Assembly (NCBI GenBank): GCA_016703665.1
Contig: JADJBS010000020.1
Coordinates: 806,001-870,000, forward strand
Source: Candidatus Defluviibacillus avedoerensis
GTDB taxonomy: Bacteria > Pseudomonadota > Gammaproteobacteria > Burkholderiales > Burkholderiaceae_C
Length of the DNA stretch: 64,000 nucleotides
Direction of reading: 5' to 3'
Within the stretch, counting starts at the first letter, position 1. Every line of letters begins with the position of its first letter. Under the pieces are notes generated by a model. The model was not told where the DNA came from, made no database searches, and saw nothing but the letters and a program-made list of their open reading frames with translations. Shown piece by piece: positions 55,451-64,000 of the stretch. Both the position numbers and the translations under genes were made by a program.

Positions 55451-56221
55451 ATGTCAGAAACGATTTTGAAAGTCGCGGGCATCTCCAAACGCTTTGGTGG
55501 CCTGCAAGCCTTGTCCGATGTGGGCATCACCATCGAGCGTGGTCAGGTTTATGGCCTGATCGGTCCAAACGGTGCGGGTAAAACCACCTTCTTCAATGTG
55601 ATCACCGGGCTCTACACACCCGACAGTGGCACTTTTGAGCTGGCCGGTAAACCCTATACACCGACCGCCGTGCACGAAGTAGCCAAAGCAGGTATTGCCC
55701 GCACTTTCCAGAACATCCGGCGCTTTGCTGAAATGACTGCACTCGAAAACGTCATGGTCGGACGCCATATCCGCACGAACTCAGGCTTGATGGGTGCCAT
55801 CTTCCATACGGGCAACTTAAATGCAGAAGAAGCGGCCATCGCAAAGCGCGGGCATGAACTGCTGGAATACGTGGGCATTGGCAAATACGCCGACTACAAA
55901 GCACGCACCCTCAGCTACGGCGACCAACGCCGACTGGAAATCGCCCGCGCACTGGCCACCGACCCCAAACTGATTGCCCTGGACGAACCTGCAGCGGGTA
56001 TGAATGCCACCGAAAAACTGCAATTGCGCGAACTGATCGACCAGATCCGCAAGGACAACCGCACCATCTTGTTGATCGAACACGATGTCAAGTTGGTCAT
56101 GGGTCTGTGTGACCGCGTGACCGTGCTCGACTACGGCAAGCAAATTGCCGAAGGCACGCCTGCCACGGTGCAGAAAGACCAAAAAGTGATTGAGGCCTAC
56201 CTGGGCACCGGAGGACATTGA
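55451..56221 (+). CDS. livG: Branched-chain amino acid ABC transporter ATPase LivG
   Basis: LivG is one of two ATPases of the importer. The 256-residue protein has Walker A GLIGPNGAGKTTFFNVITGL, the ABC signature in LSYGDQRRLEIARALATDPK, Walker B LIALDEPAAGMNATEKLQL and the H-loop IEHDVKLVMGLCDRV. The stop lies 1 base before the livF ATG. Confidence 0.96.
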   Translation: MSETILKVAGISKRFGGLQALSDVGITIERGQVYGLIGPNGAGKTTFFNVITGLYTPDSGTFELAGKPYTPTAVHEVAKAGIARTFQNIRRFAEMTALENVMVGRHIRTNSGLMGAIFHTGNLNAEEAAIAKRGHELLEYVGIGKYADYKARTLSYGDQRRLEIARALATDPKLIALDEPAAGMNATEKLQLRELIDQIRKDNRTILLIEHDVKLVMGLCDRVTVLDYGKQIAEGTPATVQKDQKVIEAYLGTGGH

Positions 56222-56222
56222 G

Positions 56223-56954
56223 ATGAGTGGCATTCCAAACACAAAAACCCTGCTGAAGGTCACGGGTCTGAAGGTCTCCTACGGCGGTATTCAGGCCGTG
56301 AAAGGCGTTGACTTTGAAGTGCGTGAGGGTGAACTCGTCTCGTTGATTGGCTCCAACGGTGCTGGCAAAACGACAACCATGAAGGCCATCACTGGCACCC
56401 TCGGCCTGAACGCGGGCGACATTGAATACATGGGCCATAGCATCAAGGGTAAGGGTGCCTGGGACTTGGTCAAAGAAGGCTTGGTCATGGTGCCCGAAGG
56501 CCGCGGTGTGTTCACCCGCATGACCATCACCGAAAACCTGCAAATGGGCGCATACATCCGTGACGACAAAGACGGCATAGCTGCTGACATCGAAAAGATG
56601 TTCAATCTGTTCCCGCGCCTGCGTGAGCGCAAGGACCAACTGGCTGGCACCATGTCGGGTGGTGAACAGCAGATGCTGGCCATGGGACGTGCACTGATGT
56701 CGCAACCCAAGGTATTGTTGCTGGACGAGCCTTCCATGGGACTTTCACCCATCATGGTAGACAAGATTTTTGAAGTGGTTCGCGACGTCTATGCACAGGG
56801 CGTGACCGTGCTATTAGTAGAACAAAATGCCAGTCGAGCACTTGCCATTGCCAACCGTGGCTATGTGATGGAGTCCGGCATCATCACCATGTCAGGTGAA
56901 GGCAAGGACATGCTGAACGACCCGAAGGTCAGAGCAGCCTACCTGGGTGAATAA
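56223..56954 (+). CDS. livF: Branched-chain amino acid ABC transporter ATPase LivF
   Basis: LivF is the second ATPase of the importer. From ATG 56223 the 243-residue protein begins MSGIPNTKTLLKVTGLKVSY. Walker A LIGSNGAGKTTTMKAITGTL, signature MSGGEQQMLAMGRALMSQPK and Walker B LLLDEPSMGLSPIMVDKIFE are intact. A terminator hairpin follows 37 bases later. Confidence 0.96.
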   Translation: MSGIPNTKTLLKVTGLKVSYGGIQAVKGVDFEVREGELVSLIGSNGAGKTTTMKAITGTLGLNAGDIEYMGHSIKGKGAWDLVKEGLVMVPEGRGVFTRMTITENLQMGAYIRDDKDGIAADIEKMFNLFPRLRERKDQLAGTMSGGEQQMLAMGRALMSQPKVLLLDEPSMGLSPIMVDKIFEVVRDVYAQGVTVLLVEQNASRALAIANRGYVMESGIITMSGEGKDMLNDPKVRAAYLGE

Positions 56955-56984
56955 GATAGGTGCATAAGCTTTTTTGCTCTCAAC

Positions 56985-57022
56985 AAAAAAGCCTGCTGAC
57001 AGCAACGTCAGCAGGCTTTTAA
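56985..57022. terminator. Bidirectional terminator between livF and porin-like gene
   Basis: GCCTGCTGAC (56991-57000) and GTCAGCAGGC (57007-57016) form a 10-base-pair stem with a six-base loop. A run of six A precedes it and TTTT follows, so it can terminate livHMGF on the plus strand and the outer-membrane gene on the minus strand. Confidence 0.92.
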
Positions 57023-57040
57023 GGGTTAAGCCAAAAGCGA

Positions 57041-57600
57041 TTAAAACGCAGCCTGACCACCCAGGACAAGGGTGGTGACGTTGCCTGACGAGCCAGGCAC
57101 CTTGACCTTTTGGGTGTCAACTTCGGCGCGCAGCGCCACACTGGGGGTCAATGCATAAGTCACCCCCGCACCGAGAATCAAACCCCAGCCCTTTTCCGAG
57201 GCAGAGCTACCGGCAACGCTCGCTTTAGCGCTGGTATAGGCCAAGCCACCTTTCACAAAGAAGCCCAGGTTGCTCTTGGGACTGCCGAATCGATAAATTC
57301 CGGAAATATCCGTGCTACTGCCCTTGAGGCCAACACCGACGCCAGCCACGGACGCACTGGGGATCCAAGCGAGGAATAGGTCATCTCTACTGCGACGTTG
57401 GGAGACAGGTTCACACCGCCAAACACCCGGGCCGAGCCGGGATTTTTCTTGCAGTCAGTTGTGCCAGCACAGTCCATGTTCCAGGCAGAAAACCCACCCG
57501 CCACACCGAGGTAAGGCGTCATTTTGAGATTTTGAGCGGAGGCAGCACCCACCGTGGCAAAAGCGAGAATTCCCAGAACGGAAACTATGGATTTTTTCAT
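57041..57600 (-). CDS. Outer-membrane beta-barrel protein, one frameshift
   Basis: A small OmpX/OmpW/OmpA-barrel-like protein. ATG 57600 gives a signal peptide (MKKSIVSVLGILAFATVGAA, cleaved after AASAQ), then KMTPYLGVAGGFSAWNMDCA and alternating beta-strand patterns, ending VTTLVLGGQAAF, an outer-membrane C-terminal Phe. A missing C in a run at 57359-57362 splits it into two frames. Corrected length is about 186 residues. Two Cys residues near the N-terminus could form a disulphide. The exact family is not certain; it probably has a structural or permeability role. Confidence 0.8.
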
Positions 57601-57706
57601 GTGTGTAATGCTGCTGATGCAGTCCGTTGATGTTGATCCTGCTCTCATTCTACGCACGAATACGTGCATTCAACAGCGCCTTGTCGGAAGTTCTCCGTCG
57701 CTCGGG

Positions 57707-60568
57707 TTAACCCGTATTCCGCAAGCCTGCCGCAATGCCATTAATCGAAATGTGAATACCCGTCTGCACCCGTTCATCGCCCTGCCCTGCCCGGTACCGG
57801 CGAACCAGTTCCACCTGCAAATGGTGCAGCGGGTCGATGTAGGGGAAACGGTGCCGCATGGACCGTTGCAATGCAGCGTTTTCGGCCAGTCGCTGCTTTT
57901 CGCCTGTGATCTGCGCCAACGCCTGGGCTGTGCGATGCCACTCGGCCTCGACCGTCGCAAAAATGCGTTTGCGCAGACGCGCATCGGTCACCATCTCGGC
58001 ATAGCGTGCCGCCAACGCCAGGTCGCTCTTGGCCAGCACCATGTCCATGTTGGACAGCAGCGTGCGAAAGAAGGGCCAGTCTCGGTACATTTTTTGTAGC
58101 AGAAAAAGCCCACCAGATTTGCCGGAAGGGGCTTTTTTTTCATTATTTTCAGTCATGAAGGCTTCGACTGCGCTACCAAAACCGTACCAGCCCGGCAGCG
58201 TCAGTCGGCACTGCCCCCAGCTAAAGCCCCAGGGAATCGCACGCAGGTCCTCGATGCGTTGACTGGCCTTGCGGGAGGCCGGACGCGAGCCGATGTTCAA
58301 CTCGGCGATTTCCCGGATGGGCGTGGAGCCAAAGAAGTATTCGGTGAACCCTGGCGTTTCGTACACCAATGCGCGGTAGGCGCTCATGCTGGCGCGCGAG
58401 AGCTTTTCTGCCGCTTGCAAAAATTCAGGCGTGGCCGGTTTGGTGGGCTGCAACAGGGTTGCCTCTAGCGTGGCCGCGACCAGGGTTTCCAGGTTGCGCC
58501 GCCCGATCTCGGCATTGGCGTATTTGGAGCCAATCACCTCGCCCTGTTCGGTCAACCGGATTTGGCCGCGCACGGTACCAGGGGGTTGCGCCAAAATGGC
58601 TTGATAGCTGGGGCCGCCGCCGCGCCCCACCGTGCCGCCCCGGCCATGGAACATGCGCAGCTGGATGTTGTGCGAATTGGCCAGCTCATCAAACAAACTG
58701 ACCAGTGATATCTCTGCTTGGTACAGCTCCCAGTTGCTGGTGAAGATGCCGCCGTCTTTGTTGCTGTCGCTGTAGCCCAGCATCACATCTTGCTCACCCC
58801 GCTGCGCTGAATCATGGCTGCAACGCCTGGCAGCGAATAGAAGGCACGCATGATAGGCGCAGCGTTGCGCAGGTCTTCGATGGTTTCAAACAGGGGCACA
58901 ACGATCAACTCGTTGACGGCTTTGGCGTCCAGTGTGCCCTGCATCAGGCCCACTTCTTTTTGCAGGACCAGCACTTCCAGCAGGTCACTCACCGTCTCGG
59001 TGTGGCTGATGATGTAGTGGCGGATCGCTTGGCGGCCATAGCGCTGGATCGCGCTGTGGGCCGCTTCAAAGATGGCCAGTTCCTTGCCAGTGTGCTCGCT
59101 GTAGTCGGCACCCACCACACGAAGCGACCGCGCGTCGTTCAGCAGGCCCAGCAACAGAGTTTGTTTGGCGGCCTCATCCAGCGCGCTGTAGTTGCCTTCC
59201 AGACGTGCGGTGGCCAGCAGTTCGGCCACTACTTCTTCATGCTTGTCCGAGCTTTGGCGCAAATCCACGGTGGCCAGGTGAAAGCCGAACACCTCCACGG
59301 CCCGGATCAAGGTGCGCAGACGCAAAGACGCCAGTGCCTCACCATGGTGCAGCCGCAATGAAGCATCAATGGTGCGCAAATCGGCCAGCAGGGCCTGCGC
59401 TGTGGCATAGGCGTTTTGCGGTGCCACCGCATGGCGTGCAGCCTCGCCCCCCGTCAGATGCTTGAGGGTCGCGGCCAAACGCGCGTAAATACCAATCAAT
59501 GCTCGGCGATAAGGTTCGTCCGCTCGGTGAGCGCTGGCATCAGGTGATGCGTCTGACAAGGCCTGCATTTCAGGCGAGACCTCTGACAGCCCGAAGGACA
59601 TGGACAACTCAGCGCCCAGGTAATGCACTTCGGTCAGATGATGGCGAATGGCCACTTCTGACTGGCGCTTGAGCGCGTATTCGAGTGTTTCGGCGCTCAC
59701 GTTGGGGTTGCCGTCGCGGTCACCGCCAATCCATTGGCCCATGCGCAAAAGCTGGCCACCGGGTGATTTCCCAGTTCCGCCTCCAGCGACGCATACAGCT
59801 TGGGAATCTCGCGCAAAAAGTGGCTTCGTAATAGCTGAGTGCAGTTTCCACTTCGTCCGCCACGCTCAACTTGGTGCGTCGCAACAACCGGGTTTGCCAT
59901 AACTGCACCACGCGTGCACGAATTTGAGCTTCATTGGCAGCCAGCTCCTTGGGGGCCAGAGCGTCTTTCTCACCCGACTGAATGCGTGCACGCACTTCGT
60001 CGCGCTGGGTCAGCAGGTGAGCTATGCCACGTTCAGCATCCAGAATACTCTTGCGTTGCACCTCGGTGGGGTGCGCGGTCAATACTGGCGAAACATGCGC
60101 ATTGGCCAGGGTGTTGGCAATGGTATTGGGCGTGATGCCCGCCCAGCGCAGCCGCGACAAGGCCACCTCGATGCTGCCTTCTTGCGTGTCGCCGGCGCGC
60201 TCGTGAATGGTGCGGCGGCGGATGTGGTGACGGTCTTCGGCCAAGTTGGCCAGGTGGCTGAAATAGGTGAAGGCGCGAATCACGCTCACGGTTTGGTCGC
60301 CGGTCAGGCCTTTGAGCAGCTTCTTGAGCGCCTTGTCGGCCTCGTGATCGGCGTCGCGCCGGAAAGCGACTGACAGCTTTCGTATCTGCTCAATCAACTC
60401 AAACGCTTCGACGCCCTCCTGCTCGCGGATCACGTCCCCCAGCAGACGCCCCAGCAGCCGGATATCGTCGATCAAAGGCTGGTCTTTGCGCTGTTCGCGC
60501 TTGGGGCCAATAGGTTTGATCGCAACAGCGGTTAAGGGAGTGTTTGACGTTGATCGTGTAGAGGTCAT
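57707..60568 (-). CDS. ppc: Phosphoenolpyruvate carboxylase, three frameshifts
   Basis: Ppc makes oxaloacetate from PEP and bicarbonate, replenishing the TCA cycle. ATG 60568 (MTSTRSTSNTPLTAVAIKPI) is the likely start. Motifs include the catalytic His region VLTAHPTEVQRKSILDAERG, GQWIGGDRDGNPNVSAETLE, GYSDSNKDGGIFTSNWELYQ, FHGRGGTVGRGGGPSYQAIL and the C-terminal NGIAAGLRNTG. The frame shifts at 59815-59819 (T run on the minus strand one short), 59747-59750 (same) and 58797-58800 (G run one short). All three are homopolymer undercalls; corrected, the enzyme is about 950 residues. Confidence 0.95.
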
Positions 60569-60638
60569 GATGAACAGTGTCCTAGCAAGGGCCATGCTAG
60601 CATCAGGCAACACCTTTGAATTACTAGCAGGTTACGTT

Positions 60639-61572
60639 TTGAAAATCGTCATTGCCACCCGTGAAAGTCGGCTTGCCCTCTGGCAGGCAGAGCATGTCAA
60701 AGCCCGGCTCGAAGCCCTGGGCCACAGCGTCAGCCTGCTGGGCATGACCACTCAAGGCGACCAGATCCTGGATCGCGCGCTGAGCAAGGTCGGTGGCAAA
60801 GGCCTGTTTGTCAAAGAGCTGGAAGTTGCGATAGAAGAAGGTCGGGCCGACATTGCCGTGCATTCCCTCAAAGACGTGCCCATGGAGCTGCCCGCAGGCT
60901 TTGCCCTGGCCTGCGTGATGGAGCGCGAAGACCCGCGCGACGCCTGGGTGTCGCCGCACTGCGCTTCGCTTGCAGATTTGCCGCAGGGTGCCATCGTCGG
61001 CACGTCCAGCCTGCGCCGCACGGTGTTGCTGCAGGCGCGCTTTGCAGAATTGGGCCGCTCCGACATTCCGGATCGAGCCGCTGCGTGGCAACCTGGACAC
61101 CCGGTTGCGCAAGCTCGACGAAGGCCAGTACGTGGGCATTGTGCTGGCCGCTGCTGGCCTAAGCGCCTGGGCCTTGGCGAACGCATCCGCCAGGTGTTTC
61201 GAGCCCGAGGCCATGCTGCCAGCCGCTGGCCAGGGCGCACTGGGCCTGGAAGTGCGATCAGACCGTCAGGACTTGATAGACGCACTCGCGCCGCTGGCCC
61301 ATCAACCCACCTGGGCCGCTGTGAGGGCCGAGCGCGCCGTGAGCCGCGCCATGGGGGGCAGTTGCTCCATGCCGCTGGCAGCGTTTGCGGTCTGGCGGGA
61401 CGGTCAGCACGGCAGGCAACTGCAATTGCGCGCCGCCTGGGGGGACCCGGAGAAACCTGGCAAGCTGATCACCACCGAAGAAGGACGCGCCGTCACCAGC
61501 CTGAGCGACGCAGCCGCCATGGGCGACCAGGGTAGCCCATACGCTGCGCGGCGCAGGCGCGCATTGACGTGA
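60639..61572 (+). CDS. hemC: Hydroxymethylbilane synthase HemC, at least three frameshifts
   Basis: HemC condenses four porphobilinogens into hydroxymethylbilane in haem synthesis. The TTG at 60639 (KIVIATRESRLALWQAEHVK) is the likely start as no ATG fits. Conserved VHSLKDVPMELPAGFALACV, GTSSLRRTVLLQARFAELG and the dipyrromethane cofactor Cys in GGSCSMPLAAFAVW are present. The frame breaks near 61068 (extra C), 61160 (missing A) and 61197 (extra T). Corrected length is about 310 residues. It is divergent from ppc with a 70-base gap for both promoters. Confidence 0.93.
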
Positions 61573-62370
61573 CGCCCACCATCGTCACACGGCCTGCGCC
61601 AGAGGCGCAGTTGTGGGTCGATGCGATGCAAGTGCAAGGCATTCGGGCTGTGGCCTTGCCCTTGATTGACATACGCCCAGCACCCGACCCACAAACCATC
61701 CGCAAGGCCCAGCGCCAATTGGCGGGGGAGCCTGTTGAATTTCAGGCCGTGATGTTTGTCAGCGCGGCAGCTGTTAGTCATTTTTTTATAGCAAACCTTG
61801 CAGATGCAGATTGCCGAAATGGCTTAAAAAGCTTTGAAATGGGCCGGGTGCAAAGCTTGGGCGACTGGCCAGGGCACGGTTCGCGCTGCTGGCGGCTGGG
61901 GTGCCTGCGGCCCAGATCGACTCCCTGGCGCTGACAGCGCCCAGTGGGATCCGAATCACTTTGGGCTCAGGTCAGCCAGCGGCTGGGTGGCATTCGCCAC
62001 GTGCTGATCGCGCGGGGGCCGACGCCCAAGGGCAGCTGCAAGGGCGCGACTGGCTGTCCCAGCAACTGGTGGCCCAAGGCATCGCCGTGCAACAGGTGGC
62101 GGCGTATCAGCGACACCTGCCGGTTTGGACAACAGATCAACAAGCGCTGGCAAGCCAGGCAGCCCAGTCCGGGCTGTGGGTGTTCAGCGCCTCGGAGGCG
62201 GTTGCCAACTTGCAGCAATTGATGCCGAGCTGCGTCGTGGCGGTCGGCACGGGCACTGGCTACCCATCCCCGCATTGCCCAAGCCGCCAAAGATGCAGGC
62301 TTTGGTGTTGTTTGCGAGTCACTGCCAGGGCTGCCCCCAGGTGATGGCGTCGATAAAATCGCTGCAATGA
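61569..62370 (+). CDS. hemD: Uroporphyrinogen-III synthase HemD, multiple frameshifts
   Basis: HemD closes hydroxymethylbilane to uroporphyrinogen III with inversion of ring D. The GTG at 61569 overlaps the hemC stop as GTGA and gives TPTIVTRPAPEAQLWVDAMQ. Further on, in shifted frames, RHVLIARGADAQGQLQGRDW, IAVQQVAAYQRHLPVW and VFSASEAVANLQQLMPS are recognisable HemD segments. Several single-base indels occur between 61850 and 62260. An AT-rich insert lies at about 61775-61845. Its stop overlaps the hemX ATG (ATGA). Confidence 0.85.
61775..61845. repeat. AT-rich insert within hemD
   Basis: The sequence CATTTTTTTATAGCAAACC and the following GGCTTAAAAAGCTTTGAAA stand out from GC-rich hemD. 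TATAGCAAACC resembles the GATAGCAAACTT of the Rhs boundary linkers. Reading frame is kept through it (HFFIANLADADCRNGLKSFE). Confidence 0.4.
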
Positions 62371-63379
62371 CTTCTGAAGCGCCCGACACCGGCCCCACCT
62401 ACCCCCGCCGAGCCGACTCTCCTGGGTCGCCATTGGCATTGCCTGACCGCCCTGTTGGTCAGTGGCCTGCTGTGGCAAAAGCTGGCCAACATCCAGGAGC
62501 AGTTGGCCCGCCAAAGCGCCGACGCCCGCCAGCAAGCCACAGAAGCGCGCACCATCGCCAAGAGTCGCAGGAGCTGGTGCGTGAAACGGCCGCGCGCATG
62601 GCGATGTCTGAAGCCCGTCTGAGGCGAAGTCGCCCTGCAGCGCAGCCAGCTCGAAGAGCTGATGCAAAGCCTGTCGCGCTCGCGTGACGAAAACCTGGTG
62701 GTCGACATTGAATCTGCCTTGCGCCTGGCCCTGCAGCAGGCCCAACTGGCGGGCAGTGTGGAGCCCATCCTGGCAACGCTCAAGTCGGCCGAACTGCGGG
62801 TTACCCGGGCCCCGCGCAGCCCCGCTTGGCCCCGGTGCGCGCCATTGCCAGGACATGGCCCGCGTCAAGGCATCGACCGTGTCGGACACCGGTAACCTGC
62901 TGGCCCGCCTGGATGAACTGGTACGCATGGCTGACGAACTGCCCTTGTCCAACGCTGTGGGCCCGCAGGCTGGCCCGGCGGCCAGCGGCAAGTCAGCCGC
63001 CTCAGCCACGCCGCCAAGCTGGTGGGAGGCCGCTTTGAGCCGCGCCTGGGCCGAGGCCCGCGGGCTGATCCGCATCAGCCACATCAACACGCCAGAAGCC
63101 GCCTTGCTGGCACCCGAACAGGCTTTTTTTGTGCGCGAAAACCTCAAGCTCAAGCTGCTCAACGCCCGGCTGGGCCTGCTGGCGCGCCAGCTGGACTCAT
63201 CGCGGGCCGACTTGGCCACCGCGTCACTGCCGATCACCCGCTACTTTGACGTCCAGTGCCCGCCGCACGCAAACCGCGGCCAACCTGCTGTTGCAGGTGC
63301 AAAGCCAGATGAAAACCGTGGAGCTCCACGGGTAGATGAAACCCTGACCGCGCTGAGCACAGCCGCGTCGGGCCGCTGA
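62367..63379 (+). CDS. hemX: HemX-like membrane protein, frameshifted
   Basis: HemX follows hemD in many proteobacteria and is an inner-membrane protein of uncertain role in haem synthesis. The start MTSEAPDTGPTYPRRADSPG is followed, in another frame, by a membrane segment (WHWLTALLVSGLLWQKLANI) and a coiled coil (QEQLARQSADARQQATEART). The C-terminal half reads WWEAALSRAWAEARGLIRIS, HINTPEAALLAPEQAFFVRE and LKLKLLNARLGLLARQLDSS, as in the HemX family. At least three single-base indels break it. The family is sometimes annotated as a uroporphyrinogen C-methyltransferase because of early fusions, but no such domain is seen here. Confidence 0.85.
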
Positions 63380-63393
63380 TCAGGGTCTGGACC

Positions 63394-64000
63394 ATGCGCG
63401 CAGCACTCTGGTTTCTGGCCCTGTTTGGCATCGCGGTTGCCATCGCCCTCTTTGCTGGTAACAACCAGGGCACGGTCACGATCTTTCTGGCCGCCACACC
63501 GGGTCGATTTGTCCCTCAACCTGGTGTTGCTGCTCAGTCTTCTGGCCATGCTTGTGATCTACTTGGCCCTGCGTGCACTCAGCAGTCTGCTGGATTTGCC
63601 CCGCCAGGCTCGTCAGTGGCGCGCCCAGCAGAAAGAACGCGCCATGCATGCCGCTTTGCTGGACAGCATGTCCTATCTGGTGGCCGGTCGTTTCCCTGCG
63701 CGCGCGCAAGGCGGCAGAGTCTGCGCTGAACCAGCAGCAGTCGCTGTCAGCGAGCGCAGTGTTACCCGCTCACGCAACCCATTTGGCAGCACTCGCCCAC
63801 CTGCTGGCGGCTGAAAGTGCCCAGGCCTTGGGACAAAACCTCACGTGATCTGCACTTGCAGCAGGCGTTGGATTCACCCACACACGGCGGCGTCAGCCAG
63901 GAAACCCGCGAAGGCGCCCAGTTACGCCGCGCGCTGGGCGCTGGAAGACCGCAATGCACCAACCGCGTTTCGCCTGCTGTCTGAGTTACCCAAGGCGTGG
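63394..64000 (+). CDS. hemY: HemY-like protein, frameshifted, 3' end outside window
   Basis: This is the N-terminal part of the gammaproteobacterial/betaproteobacterial HemY, an inner-membrane TPR protein linked to haem synthesis. MRAALWFLALFGIAVAIALF is a membrane segment; NNQGTVTIFWPPHRVDLSLN, reconstructed across a frameshift near 63500, is the family core. RQWRAQQKERAMHAALLDSM and KAAESALNQQQSLSASAVLP follow, each in different frames. The gene continues beyond base 64000. Indels are dense here. Confidence 0.82.

Overview
The window reads as a chromosomal segment of a betaproteobacterium, most likely Burkholderiales, family Comamonadaceae (a Rhodoferax/Polaromonas/Limnohabitans-like organism). 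The evidence is the complete dcw cluster in beta-proteobacterial order, the plsC-cdsA-ruvC and dksA-CobW-rlmI-xerC-dapF neighbourhoods, Bug-type solute-binding proteins, a lysine/alanine-rich DksA, and GC-rich palindromic repeats at gene ends. No 16S gene is present, so genus-level placement is inference.

Layout. 1-3.2 kb (+): 3' part of a sensor kinase, a PlsC-like acyltransferase, a CdsA-like cytidylyltransferase, ruvC. 3.2-4.4 kb (-): lpxC followed by a coupled 58-codon membrane ORF. 4.4-9.1 kb (-): an accessory island wedged between lpxC and ftsZ. It holds the 3' stub of a Bug gene, three Rhs fragments, two Rhs C-terminal toxin tips that lack start codons, a small candidate immunity gene coupled to each tip, and a 1.2-kb IS5-family element flanked by CTAG. 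9.2-26.6 kb (-): ftsZ-ftsA-ftsQ-ddlB-murC-murG-ftsW-murD-mraY-murF-murE-ftsI-ftsL-rsmH-mraZ, transcribed leftwards from a promoter overlapped by 10-bp MraZ-type repeats. 26.7-36.7 kb (-): hslU, an N-truncated hslV, a STAS-like protein, dksA, a CobW GTPase, rlmI, xerC, a DUF484 protein, dapF. 36.8-45.9 kb: a CMD protein, a Bug protein, a NUDIX/MBL fusion, RNase P RNA, cysK, an FAD oxidoreductase, htpX, a DUF3025 protein, pyrC. 46-51 kb (-): gltIJKL with a 46-aa ORF threaded between gltK and gltL, then aspA. 51.2-57 kb (+): lolA, rarA and livHMGF. 57-64 kb: an outer-membrane barrel protein and ppc (-), then hemC-hemD-hemX-hemY (+).

How the genes work together. Most of the window is core housekeeping: peptidoglycan precursor synthesis and division (dcw), lipid A commitment (lpxC), phospholipid synthesis, DAP/lysine, pyrimidine, cysteine and haem synthesis, ATP-dependent proteolysis, and amino-acid uptake (glutamate/aspartate and branched-chain) beside aspartase and PEP carboxylase. 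Many neighbours overlap by ATGA, which implies translational coupling.

The most interesting region is the Rhs island, where toxin tip plus immunity modules were displaced and rejoined to duplicated Rhs cores. Each joint carries a TTGATAGC-containing linker, and an 18-base version of that linker recurs far away inside another gene.

Caution on sequence quality. At least twelve single-base indels break essential genes (ftsZ, murD, dapF, ppc, hemC and others), most of them in homopolymers and increasingly towards the right end. They look like uncorrected sequencing errors rather than biology. The larger losses in ftsQ and hslV are harder to explain that way.
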